64,000 bases of DNA. It comes from Wocania ichthyoenteri Th78 (GTDB lineage: Bacteria; Bacteroidota; Bacteroidia; Flavobacteriales; Flavobacteriaceae). The first letter of the stretch is position 1; every line of letters starts with the position of its first letter. The stretch lies in contig NZ_KN525716.1 in assembly GCF_000789235.1 (NCBI RefSeq), forward strand, positions 1,589,674 through 1,653,673, written 5' to 3'. The notes under the pieces were generated by a model that was not told the DNA's origin, did no database searches, and saw only the letters and a list, made by a program, of their open reading frames with translations. Made by a program: the position numbers and the translations under genes. Shown here in pieces: positions 1 to 7,852 of this stretch.

Positions 1-33
1 AAAGGTTTCTTTAGTTTTATTCATGGCATGGTT

Positions 34-41
34 TATATTTG
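34..41 (+). promoter_or_regulatory. Candidate -7 element for the alpha/beta hydrolase
   Basis: The octamer TATATTTG matches the Bacteroidota -7 consensus TAnnTTTG. It ends 17 bases before the ATG at 59, which would leave a leader of roughly ten bases. I see no clear TTG -33 element, so this rests on the -7 match and its position. Confidence 0.5.
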
Positions 42-58
42 TCTAATATAGTTTAAAA

Positions 59-835
59 ATGATTTTAGAGTACAAAGGCATCAATATTTTTTATACCGAT
101 GAAGGCAAAGGGCAAGCCATTGTTTTGCTTCACGGTTTTTTAGAAAACTCAAATATGTGGCATGATTTTCTGCCAGAATTAACTAAAAAAAACAGAGTTA
201 TTTGTATTGATTTATTGGGGCATGGGCAAACAGGTTGCATAGGCTATATACATTCCATGGAACTTATGTCTGAAGCCGTTGAGACCGTTTTAAATCATTT
301 AAAAATTAAACAATCTACTTTTATTGGGCATTCTATGGGTGGTTATGTAGCACTCTCTTTCGCGGAAAAAAATCCAGATGCCATCATAGGTTTATACTTG
401 ATGAATTCTACTGCCGAAGAAGATTCAAAAGAAAAAAAAGAAAATAGAGATAGAGCCATTATAACAGTAAAACAAAACCATAAAACATTTATTAGAATAG
501 CAATTAATAATTTATTTAGACCAAAAAACAGAGCTATATTTATTAATGAAATAAAGCAAATAGTTGCTGAAGCTTTACAAACACCTTTACAGGGCATTAT
601 TGCTGCTTTAGAAGGCATGAAAATTAGACCGAATAGAGAAGCTGTTTTAAGCTCAAACAAATTTAAGGTAATGATGATAATCAGTAAAAAAGATCCTGTT
701 TTAAATTACAATTCATTGGTATTACAAGCAAAAAAAGCGCGTATAAAAGTAGTAGAATTTCCTGATGGACATATGTGCCATATTGAGAATAAAGACGAAT
801 TCTTACATAATATTATGCGTTTCATCGAAAATTAA
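59..835 (+). CDS. Alpha/beta-fold hydrolase
   Basis: This 258-residue protein is an alpha/beta hydrolase-fold enzyme of the small cytoplasmic esterase/lyase type. Visible motifs are the oxyanion-side LLHGF near residues 23-27, the nucleophile elbow GHSMGG with Ser92, an acidic residue in the segment SKKDPVLN, and the C-terminal catalytic His in DGHMCH. No signal peptide or membrane segment is seen. It has its own TAnnTTTG promoter candidate and is not tightly linked to the next genes. The substrate cannot be read from sequence; related proteins include MhpC- and MenH-like enzymes, but nothing here selects one of them. Confidence 0.85.
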   Translation: MILEYKGINIFYTDEGKGQAIVLLHGFLENSNMWHDFLPELTKKNRVICIDLLGHGQTGCIGYIHSMELMSEAVETVLNHLKIKQSTFIGHSMGGYVALSFAEKNPDAIIGLYLMNSTAEEDSKEKKENRDRAIITVKQNHKTFIRIAINNLFRPKNRAIFINEIKQIVAEALQTPLQGIIAALEGMKIRPNREAVLSSNKFKVMMIISKKDPVLNYNSLVLQAKKARIKVVEFPDGHMCHIENKDEFLHNIMRFIEN

Positions 836-987
836 TATCGTTTTGTCGTTTTTATTGATTATTTTCCCTATGTTTATTGTCCCTAAATTTTTAACGCATG
901 AAATGAGCCATAATAATATCTTGATTTCATCCAAGATGTTTAAAGGCGAATTACATCTGACGGAAAAAACCAATAAAATTTAAACAG

Positions 988-1254
988 ATGAAAAAAACTA
1001 CAAGCAAACCTACTTTTATCCCAAAAATGTATTGCAATCTTTTTGGACATGATTATCAAGTCTCTAAAAAAGTAACCTACCATGTTAAAGAATATACTTG
1101 CAGACATTGCAAAAAAGAGTTAACAACAAATAGCAACGGCAACTTAACTGAACTTACTCCTAAGTTTAAAGAAATAAATGACATTTTAAGTCGTATACAT
1201 GCTTCAAGAATGCAACGTTTAAAGAAGAAATCATTCGCTTCGTCGATTTATTAA
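988..1254 (+). CDS. Small Cys/His-motif protein, first of a tandem pair
   Basis: This 88-residue protein is unrecognised as a named enzyme. An N-terminal YCNLFGHDY segment is followed by CRHCKKE, giving Cys, His and a CxxC pair that could bind zinc. The rest is polar, with the conserved string SNGNLTELT and a basic C-terminus. It is clearly paralogous to the gene starting at 1337: the two share VTYHVKEYTC and the SNGNLTELT block in the same order. The C-FGH plus CxxC layout resembles the DUF1660-type small proteins, but I am not certain of the family. Function unknown; presumably cytoplasmic. Confidence 0.6.
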   Translation: MKKTTSKPTFIPKMYCNLFGHDYQVSKKVTYHVKEYTCRHCKKELTTNSNGNLTELTPKFKEINDILSRIHASRMQRLKKKSFASSIY

Positions 1255-1336
1255 CATCTTGTTGATAACTTTAATGACTTTTTAATACATTTAGTGTCTC
1301 TCCTAAAGAAGTAGTAATTATTAATAGTTAAAGTTT

Positions 1337-1585
1337 ATGAAAAACATTCATTGCAAAATGTTTGGGCATGATTTAGAAGTAGCACGAGAGGTTACATATC
1401 ATGTTAAAGAATATACCTGTAAAAATTGTAGAAAAGAATTTACAACTAGTAGTAATGGTAATTTAACAGAACTCACTTCCAAGTATAAAGAGATAAATAA
1501 AGTTTTAGAATATATTCACAAGAAACGTATTTCTAAAATTAATCGCCAAAAGATTAATCCTAATTTACTCGTCTTTAAGCATTAA
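1337..1585 (+). CDS. Small Cys/His-motif protein, second of a tandem pair
   Basis: This 82-residue paralogue of the preceding gene carries CKMFGHD, VTYHVKEYTC, a CKNC pair and SNGNLTELT. Identity is highest over the central 45 residues and lost at the C-terminus, as expected for an old tandem duplication. A basic tail and absence of a signal peptide suggest a cytoplasmic, possibly zinc-binding protein. Its stop codon overlaps by 11 bases the 3' end of the convergent thiL gene. Function unknown. Confidence 0.6.
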   Translation: MKNIHCKMFGHDLEVAREVTYHVKEYTCKNCRKEFTTSSNGNLTELTSKYKEINKVLEYIHKKRISKINRQKINPNLLVFKH

Positions 1586-2621
1586 AATTTTTCCACCCTT
1601 GCGCCTTTATTGGTATTTTTGTTTCGGCTCTAGTAATTAAATGTATACCTGCGCTTTCTTCTTTTATATGACCAATTATTGAAAAATTTGGATTCGCTTT
1701 AATCTTCGGATAATCCTCCTGAGATATCGTAAATAACAACTCATAATCTTCACCTCCATTTAAAGCAACTGTAGTACTATCAATATTAAATTCTTCGCAA
1801 GTAGAAATGACCTGAGGATCTAATGGGATTTTTTCTTCATACAAATCGCAACCCACTTTACTCTGCTTACAAATATGAATAATTTCAGATGACAAACCAT
1901 CGCTAATATCAATCATTGATGAAGGTTTCAAATTCATATCGCTTAATAGTTTAACAATATCTTTTCTAGCTTCAGGTTTTAATTGACGCTCAATAATATA
2001 AGAATAAGGTTCTAAATCTGGTTGATTATTAGGGTTTACTTTATACACTTCTTTTTCGCGTTCTAAAACTTGTAACCCCATATATGCAGCACCCAAATCG
2101 CCCGAAACTACAAGTAAATCATTTGGCTTAGCACCGTTTCTGTACACCTCATCATTATTTTCAACTTCACCGATAGCAGTGACAGAAATTAATAATCCCT
2201 TAGTCGAAGATGTTGTATCTCCACCTATAACATCTACATTATAAATATTAGCTGCAGTATCAATTCCAGCATACAAATCTTCTAGAGCTTCAAGCGGAAA
2301 CCTGTTAGACACCGCAATAGATACTGTAATTTGTGTAGCCATAGCATTCATAGCAAACACATCAGATAAATTAACAATTACAGCCTTGTACCCCAAATGT
2401 TTAAGCGGCATATAACTTAAATCGAAATGCACGCCTTCAACAAGTAAATCGGTGGTAACAACAATCTTATTATTTTTAACTTCTAAAACCGCTGCATCAT
2501 CACCAATACCTTTAATGGTCGATTTATGTTTAATTTTAAAATTTTTAGTTAAATGTTCAATAAGTGCAAACTCGCCTAAATCACTTAATTGTGTGCTTTG
2601 TTGATTTTTATCTTCTATCAT
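1575..2621 (-). CDS. thiL: Thiamine-monophosphate kinase ThiL
   Basis: ThiL phosphorylates thiamine monophosphate to thiamine diphosphate, the last step of TPP synthesis, in the cytoplasm. The 348-residue length fits the family. The AIR-synthase-related fold is marked by GIGDDAAVL (38-46), TTDLLVEGVHFD (56-67), NLSDVFAMNA (84-93), the GGDTTSS loop and DISDGLSSE; the acidic residues in these motifs bind Mg-ATP and substrate. No other thi gene is nearby. A TAnnTTTG element lies only 4 bp before the ATG, so the transcript is probably leaderless. Confidence 0.95.
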   Translation of the reverse strand: MIEDKNQQSTQLSDLGEFALIEHLTKNFKIKHKSTIKGIGDDAAVLEVKNNKIVVTTDLLVEGVHFDLSYMPLKHLGYKAVIVNLSDVFAMNAMATQITVSIAVSNRFPLEALEDLYAGIDTAANIYNVDVIGGDTTSSTKGLLISVTAIGEVENNDEVYRNGAKPNDLLVVSGDLGAAYMGLQVLEREKEVYKVNPNNQPDLEPYSYIIERQLKPEARKDIVKLLSDMNLKPSSMIDISDGLSSEIIHICKQSKVGCDLYEEKIPLDPQVISTCEEFNIDSTTVALNGGEDYELLFTISQEDYPKIKANPNFSIIGHIKEESAGIHLITRAETKIPIKAQGWKNFNA

Positions 2622-2625
2622 GCTG

Positions 2626-2633
2626 CAAAAGTA
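2626..2633 (-). promoter_or_regulatory. -7 element directly before thiL (leaderless promoter)
   Basis: On the minus strand this reads TACTTTTG, a full TAnnTTTG match, followed by CAGC and then the ATG. Since transcription in Bacteroidota starts about seven bases after this element, the start would fall on or next to the initiation codon. The same geometry is seen before hflX, panD and the gene at 19265. Confidence 0.65.
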
Positions 2634-2764
2634 AGAAGCTATTTTTATTAATCAGCATGCTTTTAATATTATAACATTAAAAAGAAGTCATTTTTTCAAG
2701 GTTAGAGCATTCAATTTTAACATTAAAATCGATGAGTTGTCAGTCTTTTTAACTAATATTAAAC

Positions 2765-2772
2765 TAACTTTG
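2765..2772 (+). promoter_or_regulatory. Candidate -7 element upstream of the 2909-7365 operon
   Basis: TAACTTTG matches TAnnTTTG in the AT-rich 287-base gap between divergent genes. A TTG at 2737-2739 is 25 bases upstream, longer than the usual spacing, so support is modest. If used, it would give a leader of about 130 bases. Confidence 0.35.
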
Positions 2773-2908
2773 TTTTTAATATTATTTGCCTAAATTATTA
2801 TTTATTAGATTTTTAAGATTATAATATATCCTAAAAATAGTTTGTTTTAATATAATGCTATGATATTAAAATAGATATTGAAAAAGAATAATTAAAAAAT
2901 TTCAAAAT

Positions 2909-4171
2909 ATGAACTTGCCTATAAAAAGTACTAATGTTCTAAGAATTTTAATTTTAGGATGCTTTTTGTTCTCAACTACTTTTTCTTGTGATAATGAAGG
3001 TGTCAAGTCTGTTGAAGAAACAGATAACGGAGCTATGTCTCCGTGCGAAAATGGTTTTGCAGGCGTTTACCCTTGTAAGGATTACGATTTAATGGCGCAT
3101 TTACCAATAAATACCTTTGGTGCTTTAGAAGGAAATGATTCTTGGGGTTGGACAGATCCTTCTACGGGTAATGAGTATGTGTTATTAGCCACGGATACAA
3201 ACGTTGCTTTTATTGATATTACTGAAGCTACAAACCCGATTTACTTAGGCAATGTCCCAACAGAAACCGTTGCTAATTCTTGGCGTGATGTTAAAGTATA
3301 TAAAGACCATGCCTTTATAGTTGCCGATAATGTTGGTGCTCATGGTATGCAAGTGTTTGATTTAACACGTTTACGCAATGTTGAAAATCCCCCTGAAACG
3401 TTTACTACTGATGCGGTTTATACCGGAGTTGGAAGCTGCCATAATATAGTAATTAACGAGGAAGAAGGTTTCGCTTATTTAGTAGGCTGTAACACCTATA
3501 GTGGTGGTCCAAACTTTGTTGATATTTCTGATCCGAAAGACCCTGTTGCTGCCGGTGGTTATTCAGCAAATGGTTACTCGCACGATGCACAAGTAATAAC
3601 ATATAATGGTCCTGATACTGATTACACAGGAAAACAAATTTACATAGGCAGTAATGGTAGTACTTCTGGCACAAATAAAGTTGTAATTCTTGATGTTTCA
3701 GACAAAGCAAATCCACAATTTATTTCAGATATAACGTATTCAAATTCTGGTTATACGCATCAAGGTTGGTTTACTGAAGACCAACAGTATTTCATTTTAG
3801 GAGATGAACTTGATGAACAATTTTTTGGAAACAATACAAAAACATTAGTTTTCGATTTTAATGATTTAGATAATCCTACATTATCTTCTACTTATTTTGG
3901 CCCAACATTAGCAATAGACCATAACGGTTATGTAAAAGGAAACACATACTATTTAGCTAATTATAGAGCCGGATTACGAATACTGGATATTACCAATATT
4001 GCCGCATCATCAAATGCCATGACCGAAGTTGGTTATTTTGATACTTTTCCATCAAATGATAGCGCAAATTTTAATGGTGTTTGGAATGTATATCCTTATT
4101 TCGAAAGCGGAAATATTGTTATTAGCGATATTGAAGGCGGTTTATTTATCGTTAGAAAAAGCGGCACATAA
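2909..4171 (+). CDS. Choice-of-anchor B family lipoprotein (LVIVD-type beta-propeller)
   Basis: This 420-residue exported protein has a signal peptide ending in a lipobox-like TTFSC (Cys near residue 27). The body matches the choice-of-anchor B family: PCENGFAGVYPCKDYDLMAH, then beta-propeller-like LVIVD-type repeats such as VAFIDITEATNP, VVILDVSDKANP and LRILDITNI. Several blades carry a conserved His in the loops SCHN, SHDA, THQG and DHNG, which could line a metal or ligand site (inference). It is the first gene of a four-gene operon, only 14 bases from the next gene, whose last two members are MbnP/MbnH-like. A surface or periplasmic partner of that redox/copper module is plausible but unproven. 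Confidence 0.8.
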   Translation: MNLPIKSTNVLRILILGCFLFSTTFSCDNEGVKSVEETDNGAMSPCENGFAGVYPCKDYDLMAHLPINTFGALEGNDSWGWTDPSTGNEYVLLATDTNVAFIDITEATNPIYLGNVPTETVANSWRDVKVYKDHAFIVADNVGAHGMQVFDLTRLRNVENPPETFTTDAVYTGVGSCHNIVINEEEGFAYLVGCNTYSGGPNFVDISDPKDPVAAGGYSANGYSHDAQVITYNGPDTDYTGKQIYIGSNGSTSGTNKVVILDVSDKANPQFISDITYSNSGYTHQGWFTEDQQYFILGDELDEQFFGNNTKTLVFDFNDLDNPTLSSTYFGPTLAIDHNGYVKGNTYYLANYRAGLRILDITNIAASSNAMTEVGYFDTFPSNDSANFNGVWNVYPYFESGNIVISDIEGGLFIVRKSGT

Positions 4172-4185
4172 TACTATACTATTTC

Positions 4186-5529
4186 ATGCTGAAAAAACCC
4201 CTTAAAATATTATGCTTTTTTATCCTTACTTTCTTTTTTGCAAACTGTTCAAAAAACGAAAATGACACAAAAGAAATAATTCCTTTTCAACCTGAAATAG
4301 AATTTATAAAATCCTATGGTGGCTCTAAAAATGAAAGCGCAAAAGCAATTGTTAAAACTCCAGATAATGGCTATGCAGTTTTTGGATATACACAAAGTGA
4401 TGATGGCGATGTTACTAATAAACAAAACGGTTTGTTTGATTATTGGCTACTTAAATTTGATACTGCCAACAACCTACAATGGCAAAAAACATTTGGAGGA
4501 AGTGATGACGATAGAGGCACAGATATTATTCAAACAGTAGATGGTGGATTTGCCATTTTTGGTTTCAGCCAAAGTGCAGATGGTGATGTAACCGAAAATG
4601 CTGGAGCTAGTGATTTTTGGATTTTAAAATTAGATGATTCAGGTAATATTTCATGGCAAAAATCTTTTGGCTTTTCTGGTGCTGATGATGGCATTTCAAT
4701 AATACAAACCAATGATAATGGCTTCCTCATAACTGGCGCTTTAGATGTCACTGCTTCTGGGGGCTTAGGCAATAGTAAGTCTTTTGCTAAAAAACACGCA
4801 GGTGGCGATTATTGGGCTATTAAACTTAACGCTAATGGCAGCAAACAATGGAGCAAATTTTATGGTGGCACATTTACAGATACCCCCTACGATGTTATTC
4901 AAACTAACGATAATGGTTATATTTTAGTAGGCTCTTCAGATAGTAATGATGTCGATATATCAAACAATAAAGGCTCTTACGATTTTTGGGTGATTAAAAT
5001 ATCTGAAACGGGAACTTTAATCTGGGAGAAATCATTTGGAGGCACAGAAATTGATGAAGCTAGGAGTATTACAAATTCAAATGACGGCAATTATATTATA
5101 GTTGGAGATACTAGAAGCAATAATTTGGACGTTTCTGAAAACCAAGGTGCAGCCGATTTATGGGTGATTAAAATATCACCATTAGGCAATATAATTTGGG
5201 AGAAAACTTTTGGAGGCACCAGTTTTGATGTGGCTCGATCTATCTCAAAAACCCAAAACAATGGGTTCTTAATTTCAGGAAGTTCAAGAAGCAGCGATGG
5301 AGATGTTACAAATAACAATGGACAGAATGATGCTTGGATATTAAAAATAGATGCTGATGCAAATTTAGAATGGCAAAAAACTATTGGAGGGAGTGCCATT
5401 GATTTCGCTTATGATGCAGTCGAGCTAAACGATAAATCTATAATAGTTGTTGGAGAAACTAACAGTTCGGATATTGATATTCCAGAAAATAAAGGGTTTA
5501 CCGATGTATTGATTTTTAAAATAAAATAA
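4186..5529 (+). CDS. Lipoprotein with seven propeller-like repeats
   Basis: This 447-residue protein has a short signal peptide and lipobox FFANC (Cys near residue 21). After a short linker it consists of seven tandem repeats of about 58 residues. Each starts near FGGS or YGGT, contains DNGYxxxG, an acidic loop such as DGDVT, then DxWxLK and ends near WQKT. Seven such four-strand units suggest a seven-bladed beta-propeller. The acidic loops could bind calcium (inference). The stop codon directly abuts the start of the MbnP-like gene, so translation is probably coupled. No catalytic motif is seen; a binding or scaffold role at the cell surface is likely. Confidence 0.75.
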   Translation: MLKKPLKILCFFILTFFFANCSKNENDTKEIIPFQPEIEFIKSYGGSKNESAKAIVKTPDNGYAVFGYTQSDDGDVTNKQNGLFDYWLLKFDTANNLQWQKTFGGSDDDRGTDIIQTVDGGFAIFGFSQSADGDVTENAGASDFWILKLDDSGNISWQKSFGFSGADDGISIIQTNDNGFLITGALDVTASGGLGNSKSFAKKHAGGDYWAIKLNANGSKQWSKFYGGTFTDTPYDVIQTNDNGYILVGSSDSNDVDISNNKGSYDFWVIKISETGTLIWEKSFGGTEIDEARSITNSNDGNYIIVGDTRSNNLDVSENQGAADLWVIKISPLGNIIWEKTFGGTSFDVARSISKTQNNGFLISGSSRSSDGDVTNNNGQNDAWILKIDADANLEWQKTIGGSAIDFAYDAVELNDKSIIVVGETNSSDIDIPENKGFTDVLIFKIK

Positions 5530-6294
5530 ATGAAAAAATTAGTCTCGATAGTGTTTACTTATTTGCTTATCACATCTTGTAGCAAAGATAATGACGACGT
5601 AGCAACCCAAGTCAATACAACTTTCAATTTCACTCATAATTGGGATGGAACATCAGTTTCAAATACAGATTTTAACACCATTCAATATACCAATGCAAAT
5701 GGAGAACAATTAAGCATTACTAAACTTCGGTATTTAATTTCAAAAATTACCTTTCAAAAATCAAACGGAGAAAAAACCATATTAGATGGTTACCATTTAA
5801 TTGATGTTACTAACAATTCAAATCTAGAGTTTATTTCAACTTCTACAATTCCTTCGGGAAATTATAGTAACGTATATTTTACCTTTGGATTTGATAACGA
5901 CGCAAATTATAACAATTACCAAGATTTGAATTCAGCCTCATGGAGTGTTCCAGCAATGCTTGGTGGCGGTTATCATTTTATGCAATTAGAAGGTAAGTTT
6001 ATCGATAACACCACAACCGAAACAGGTTATACTTATCATACCATTAAAGCGGTTGACAACTCAAAAACACCACAAAAATTTCAAGACACCTTTTTTAAAG
6101 TTGATTTAGGTGCGGTTACCATTACAAATAATGCCACTTTTAATATTGAAATGAATATTGCCGAATGGTTTAAAACCCCAAACACTTGGGATTTGAATGC
6201 TTTAAACAACATACTAATGCCTAATTTTAATGCCCAAGTTATGATGTTTGAAAACGGACAAAATGTATTTAGTTTAAAATCTGTTACACAATAA
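5530..6294 (+). CDS. MbnP-like lipoprotein
   Basis: This 254-residue protein has a signal peptide with lipobox ITSC (Cys near 17) and the MbnP-family layout: NWDGT, ISITKLRYLIS-like strand (LSITKLRYLISKITF), GGGYHFMQLEGKF and a following YTYHTI His. In methanotrophs MbnP binds copper through a site containing kynurenine, made from a Trp of MbnP by its partner MbnH. Trp residues are available here in NWDG, ASWSV, AEWFK and NTWDL, but which one would be modified cannot be told. The next gene, 3 bases downstream, encodes an MbnH/MauG-like diheme protein, which strongly supports the pairing. No methanobactin genes are present. Confidence 0.8.
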   Translation: MKKLVSIVFTYLLITSCSKDNDDVATQVNTTFNFTHNWDGTSVSNTDFNTIQYTNANGEQLSITKLRYLISKITFQKSNGEKTILDGYHLIDVTNNSNLEFISTSTIPSGNYSNVYFTFGFDNDANYNNYQDLNSASWSVPAMLGGGYHFMQLEGKFIDNTTTETGYTYHTIKAVDNSKTPQKFQDTFFKVDLGAVTITNNATFNIEMNIAEWFKTPNTWDLNALNNILMPNFNAQVMMFENGQNVFSLKSVTQ

Positions 6295-6297
6295 TTT

Positions 6298-7365
6298 TTG
6301 CAAAAATGGATAATACATATTAGCTGTATATTTATTTTCATCTGCTCGTCTTGTTCAAATGAAAGTATGGAAACCTATATGGCAACGCCAAGTCCGTTAC
6401 AAATTCCTCGATTATTTGAAGACAATATTTTAAACCCAGTAATTCCAACAAATAATCCACAAACTGTTGAAGGTATAGCTCTAGGAAAAAAATTATTTTT
6501 CGATCCTATTTTATCCGCAGATAACACCCAAGCCTGTGCCGATTGTCATACTCCTGAAAATGCTTTTTCTGACGCCGACAGATTTAGCGATGGAATCGAT
6601 GGTATTCGTGGAAACAGAAACTCGATGTCCTTATTTAATTTAGCATGGAATTATGATGAAAAATTCTTTTGGGATGGTAGTTCCTTTAGTTTAGAACATC
6701 AAGCTTTTGTGCCTGTTTCAGACCCTATTGAAATGAAAAGTTCTTGGATTCAATTAGAAACCGAACTTCAGCAACATCCAGAATACCCAAATTTATTTCA
6801 ACAAGCTTTCGGCACTTCAAAAATCGACTCTACCCTAGTTACAAAAGCTATTGCTCAATTTGAGCGCACTTTAATTTCATCCAATTCAAAATTCGATAAA
6901 TATCTTTTAGGCGAAGTAACATTAACTCCACAAGAAATCAACGGTTTTAATGTGTTTATGGATGAAGCTAAAGGTGACTGTTTCCATTGTCATGGCAGCG
7001 ACAAAAACCCGCTTTGGACAGATAATATTTTTCATAACAACGGTTTAGATGCCACTATCACAGATTTAGGCTTAGGTAAAGTAACGGGCGATCCAGCAGA
7101 TAATGGTAAATTCAAGTCGCCTTCTTTACGCAATCTTGCGTTTACGGCACCCTACATGCATGATGGCAGATTCGAAACACTAGATGATGTTATAAATCAT
7201 TACAGTGAAGGTTTACAAAACTCTCCAACTATCGATCCTTTAATGAAAAAAGTGGCTCAAGGCGGCGTGCAATTATCAGACCAAGATAAAGCCGATTTAA
7301 AAGCCTTTTTACTATCACTTTCTGATTATGAGTTTATAAGCAATCCAAACTTCTTAAATCAATAA
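6298..7365 (+). CDS. MbnH/MauG/CcpA-like diheme cytochrome c peroxidase family lipoprotein
   Basis: This 355-residue exported protein starts at TTG 6298: the nearby ATG at 6306 is out of frame and only the TTG gives a complete signal peptide, with lipobox SSC (Cys19). Two haem c motifs are visible, CADCH (80-84) and CFHCH (228-232), plus the family segment APYMHDGRF (285-292). This is the bacterial diheme peroxidase/MauG/MbnH superfamily, active in the periplasm. Being directly downstream of an MbnP-like gene favours an MbnH-type protein-modifying oxidase over simple peroxide removal, but the distal haem ligand must be checked to decide. It is the last gene of the 2909-7365 operon. Confidence 0.85.
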   Translation: MQKWIIHISCIFIFICSSCSNESMETYMATPSPLQIPRLFEDNILNPVIPTNNPQTVEGIALGKKLFFDPILSADNTQACADCHTPENAFSDADRFSDGIDGIRGNRNSMSLFNLAWNYDEKFFWDGSSFSLEHQAFVPVSDPIEMKSSWIQLETELQQHPEYPNLFQQAFGTSKIDSTLVTKAIAQFERTLISSNSKFDKYLLGEVTLTPQEINGFNVFMDEAKGDCFHCHGSDKNPLWTDNIFHNNGLDATITDLGLGKVTGDPADNGKFKSPSLRNLAFTAPYMHDGRFETLDDVINHYSEGLQNSPTIDPLMKKVAQGGVQLSDQDKADLKAFLLSLSDYEFISNPNFLNQ

Positions 7366-7430
7366 AAAAAACCTATAAAACTATATACTAATATAATGTT
7401 AGGTTATATGGTAATCCATGACTTATATTG

Positions 7431-7438
7431 TATATTTG
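7431..7438 (+). promoter_or_regulatory. -7 element of the suf operon
   Basis: TATATTTG is a perfect TAnnTTTG match 66 bases before the first suf gene. The predicted transcription start near 7445 coincides with the left edge of a nested inverted repeat, so the leader would begin as a hairpin. No convincing TTG -33 element at normal spacing. Confidence 0.55.
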
Positions 7439-7444
7439 CACTCT

Positions 7445-7490
7445 ATTTAGAAAGTGTCTTAATAAAAAACACTATTAAAGTATTCTAAAT
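7445..7490 (+). promoter_or_regulatory. Nested inverted repeat in the suf operon leader
   Basis: ATTTAGAA (7445-7452) is the perfect complement of TTCTAAAT (7483-7490). Inside it AGTGT (7453-7457) pairs with ACACT (7469-7473). The element lies between the predicted transcription start and the first start codon. It may be an RNA hairpin or a protein-binding site controlling Fe-S assembly; this is inference. Confidence 0.45.
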
Positions 7491-7504
7491 CTAATAAAAA
7501 AAAT

Positions 7505-7834
7505 ATGATAAAAGTTTCTGAAACAGCTAAGAAAAAAGTTATTGAATTAATGACTGACGATGGCTATAACCCAACCGAAGACTTTGTGCGTGTTGGAGTT
7601 AAAAGTGGTGGTTGTTCTGGCTTATCTTACGATTTAAAGTTTGATAAAGAAAACCAAGAAGAAGATAAAGTTTTTGAAGACAATGGCGTGAAGATTATTG
7701 TTGACAAGAAAAGTTTCTTGTACTTAATAGGCACTACCCTAGAATATTCGGGAGGATTAAACGGAACGGGGTTCGTGTTTAATAACCCTAACGCAAACCG
7801 CACTTGTGGTTGTGGCGAATCATTTTCATTATAA
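7505..7834 (+). CDS. HesB/IscA/SufA-type iron-sulfur carrier
   Basis: This 109-residue A-type carrier receives Fe-S clusters from the SUF scaffold and passes them to client apoproteins in the cytoplasm. The three conserved ligands are present: Cys37 in GGCSGL and Cys101/Cys103 in the C-terminal CGCG. It opens the suf operon, 18 bases before sufB, and fits sufA by context, although sequence alone does not separate SufA, IscA and ErpA. Confidence 0.9.
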   Translation: MIKVSETAKKKVIELMTDDGYNPTEDFVRVGVKSGGCSGLSYDLKFDKENQEEDKVFEDNGVKIIVDKKSFLYLIGTTLEYSGGLNGTGFVFNNPNANRTCGCGESFSL

Positions 7835-7852
7835 TAAATTTAAGAAAGCATT

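Noticed and set aside
765-983. A 72-codon open frame after the alpha/beta hydrolase gene
   Set aside because: It starts inside the hydrolase gene in another frame and gives a protein without recognisable features; the region after 835 is better read as intergenic.
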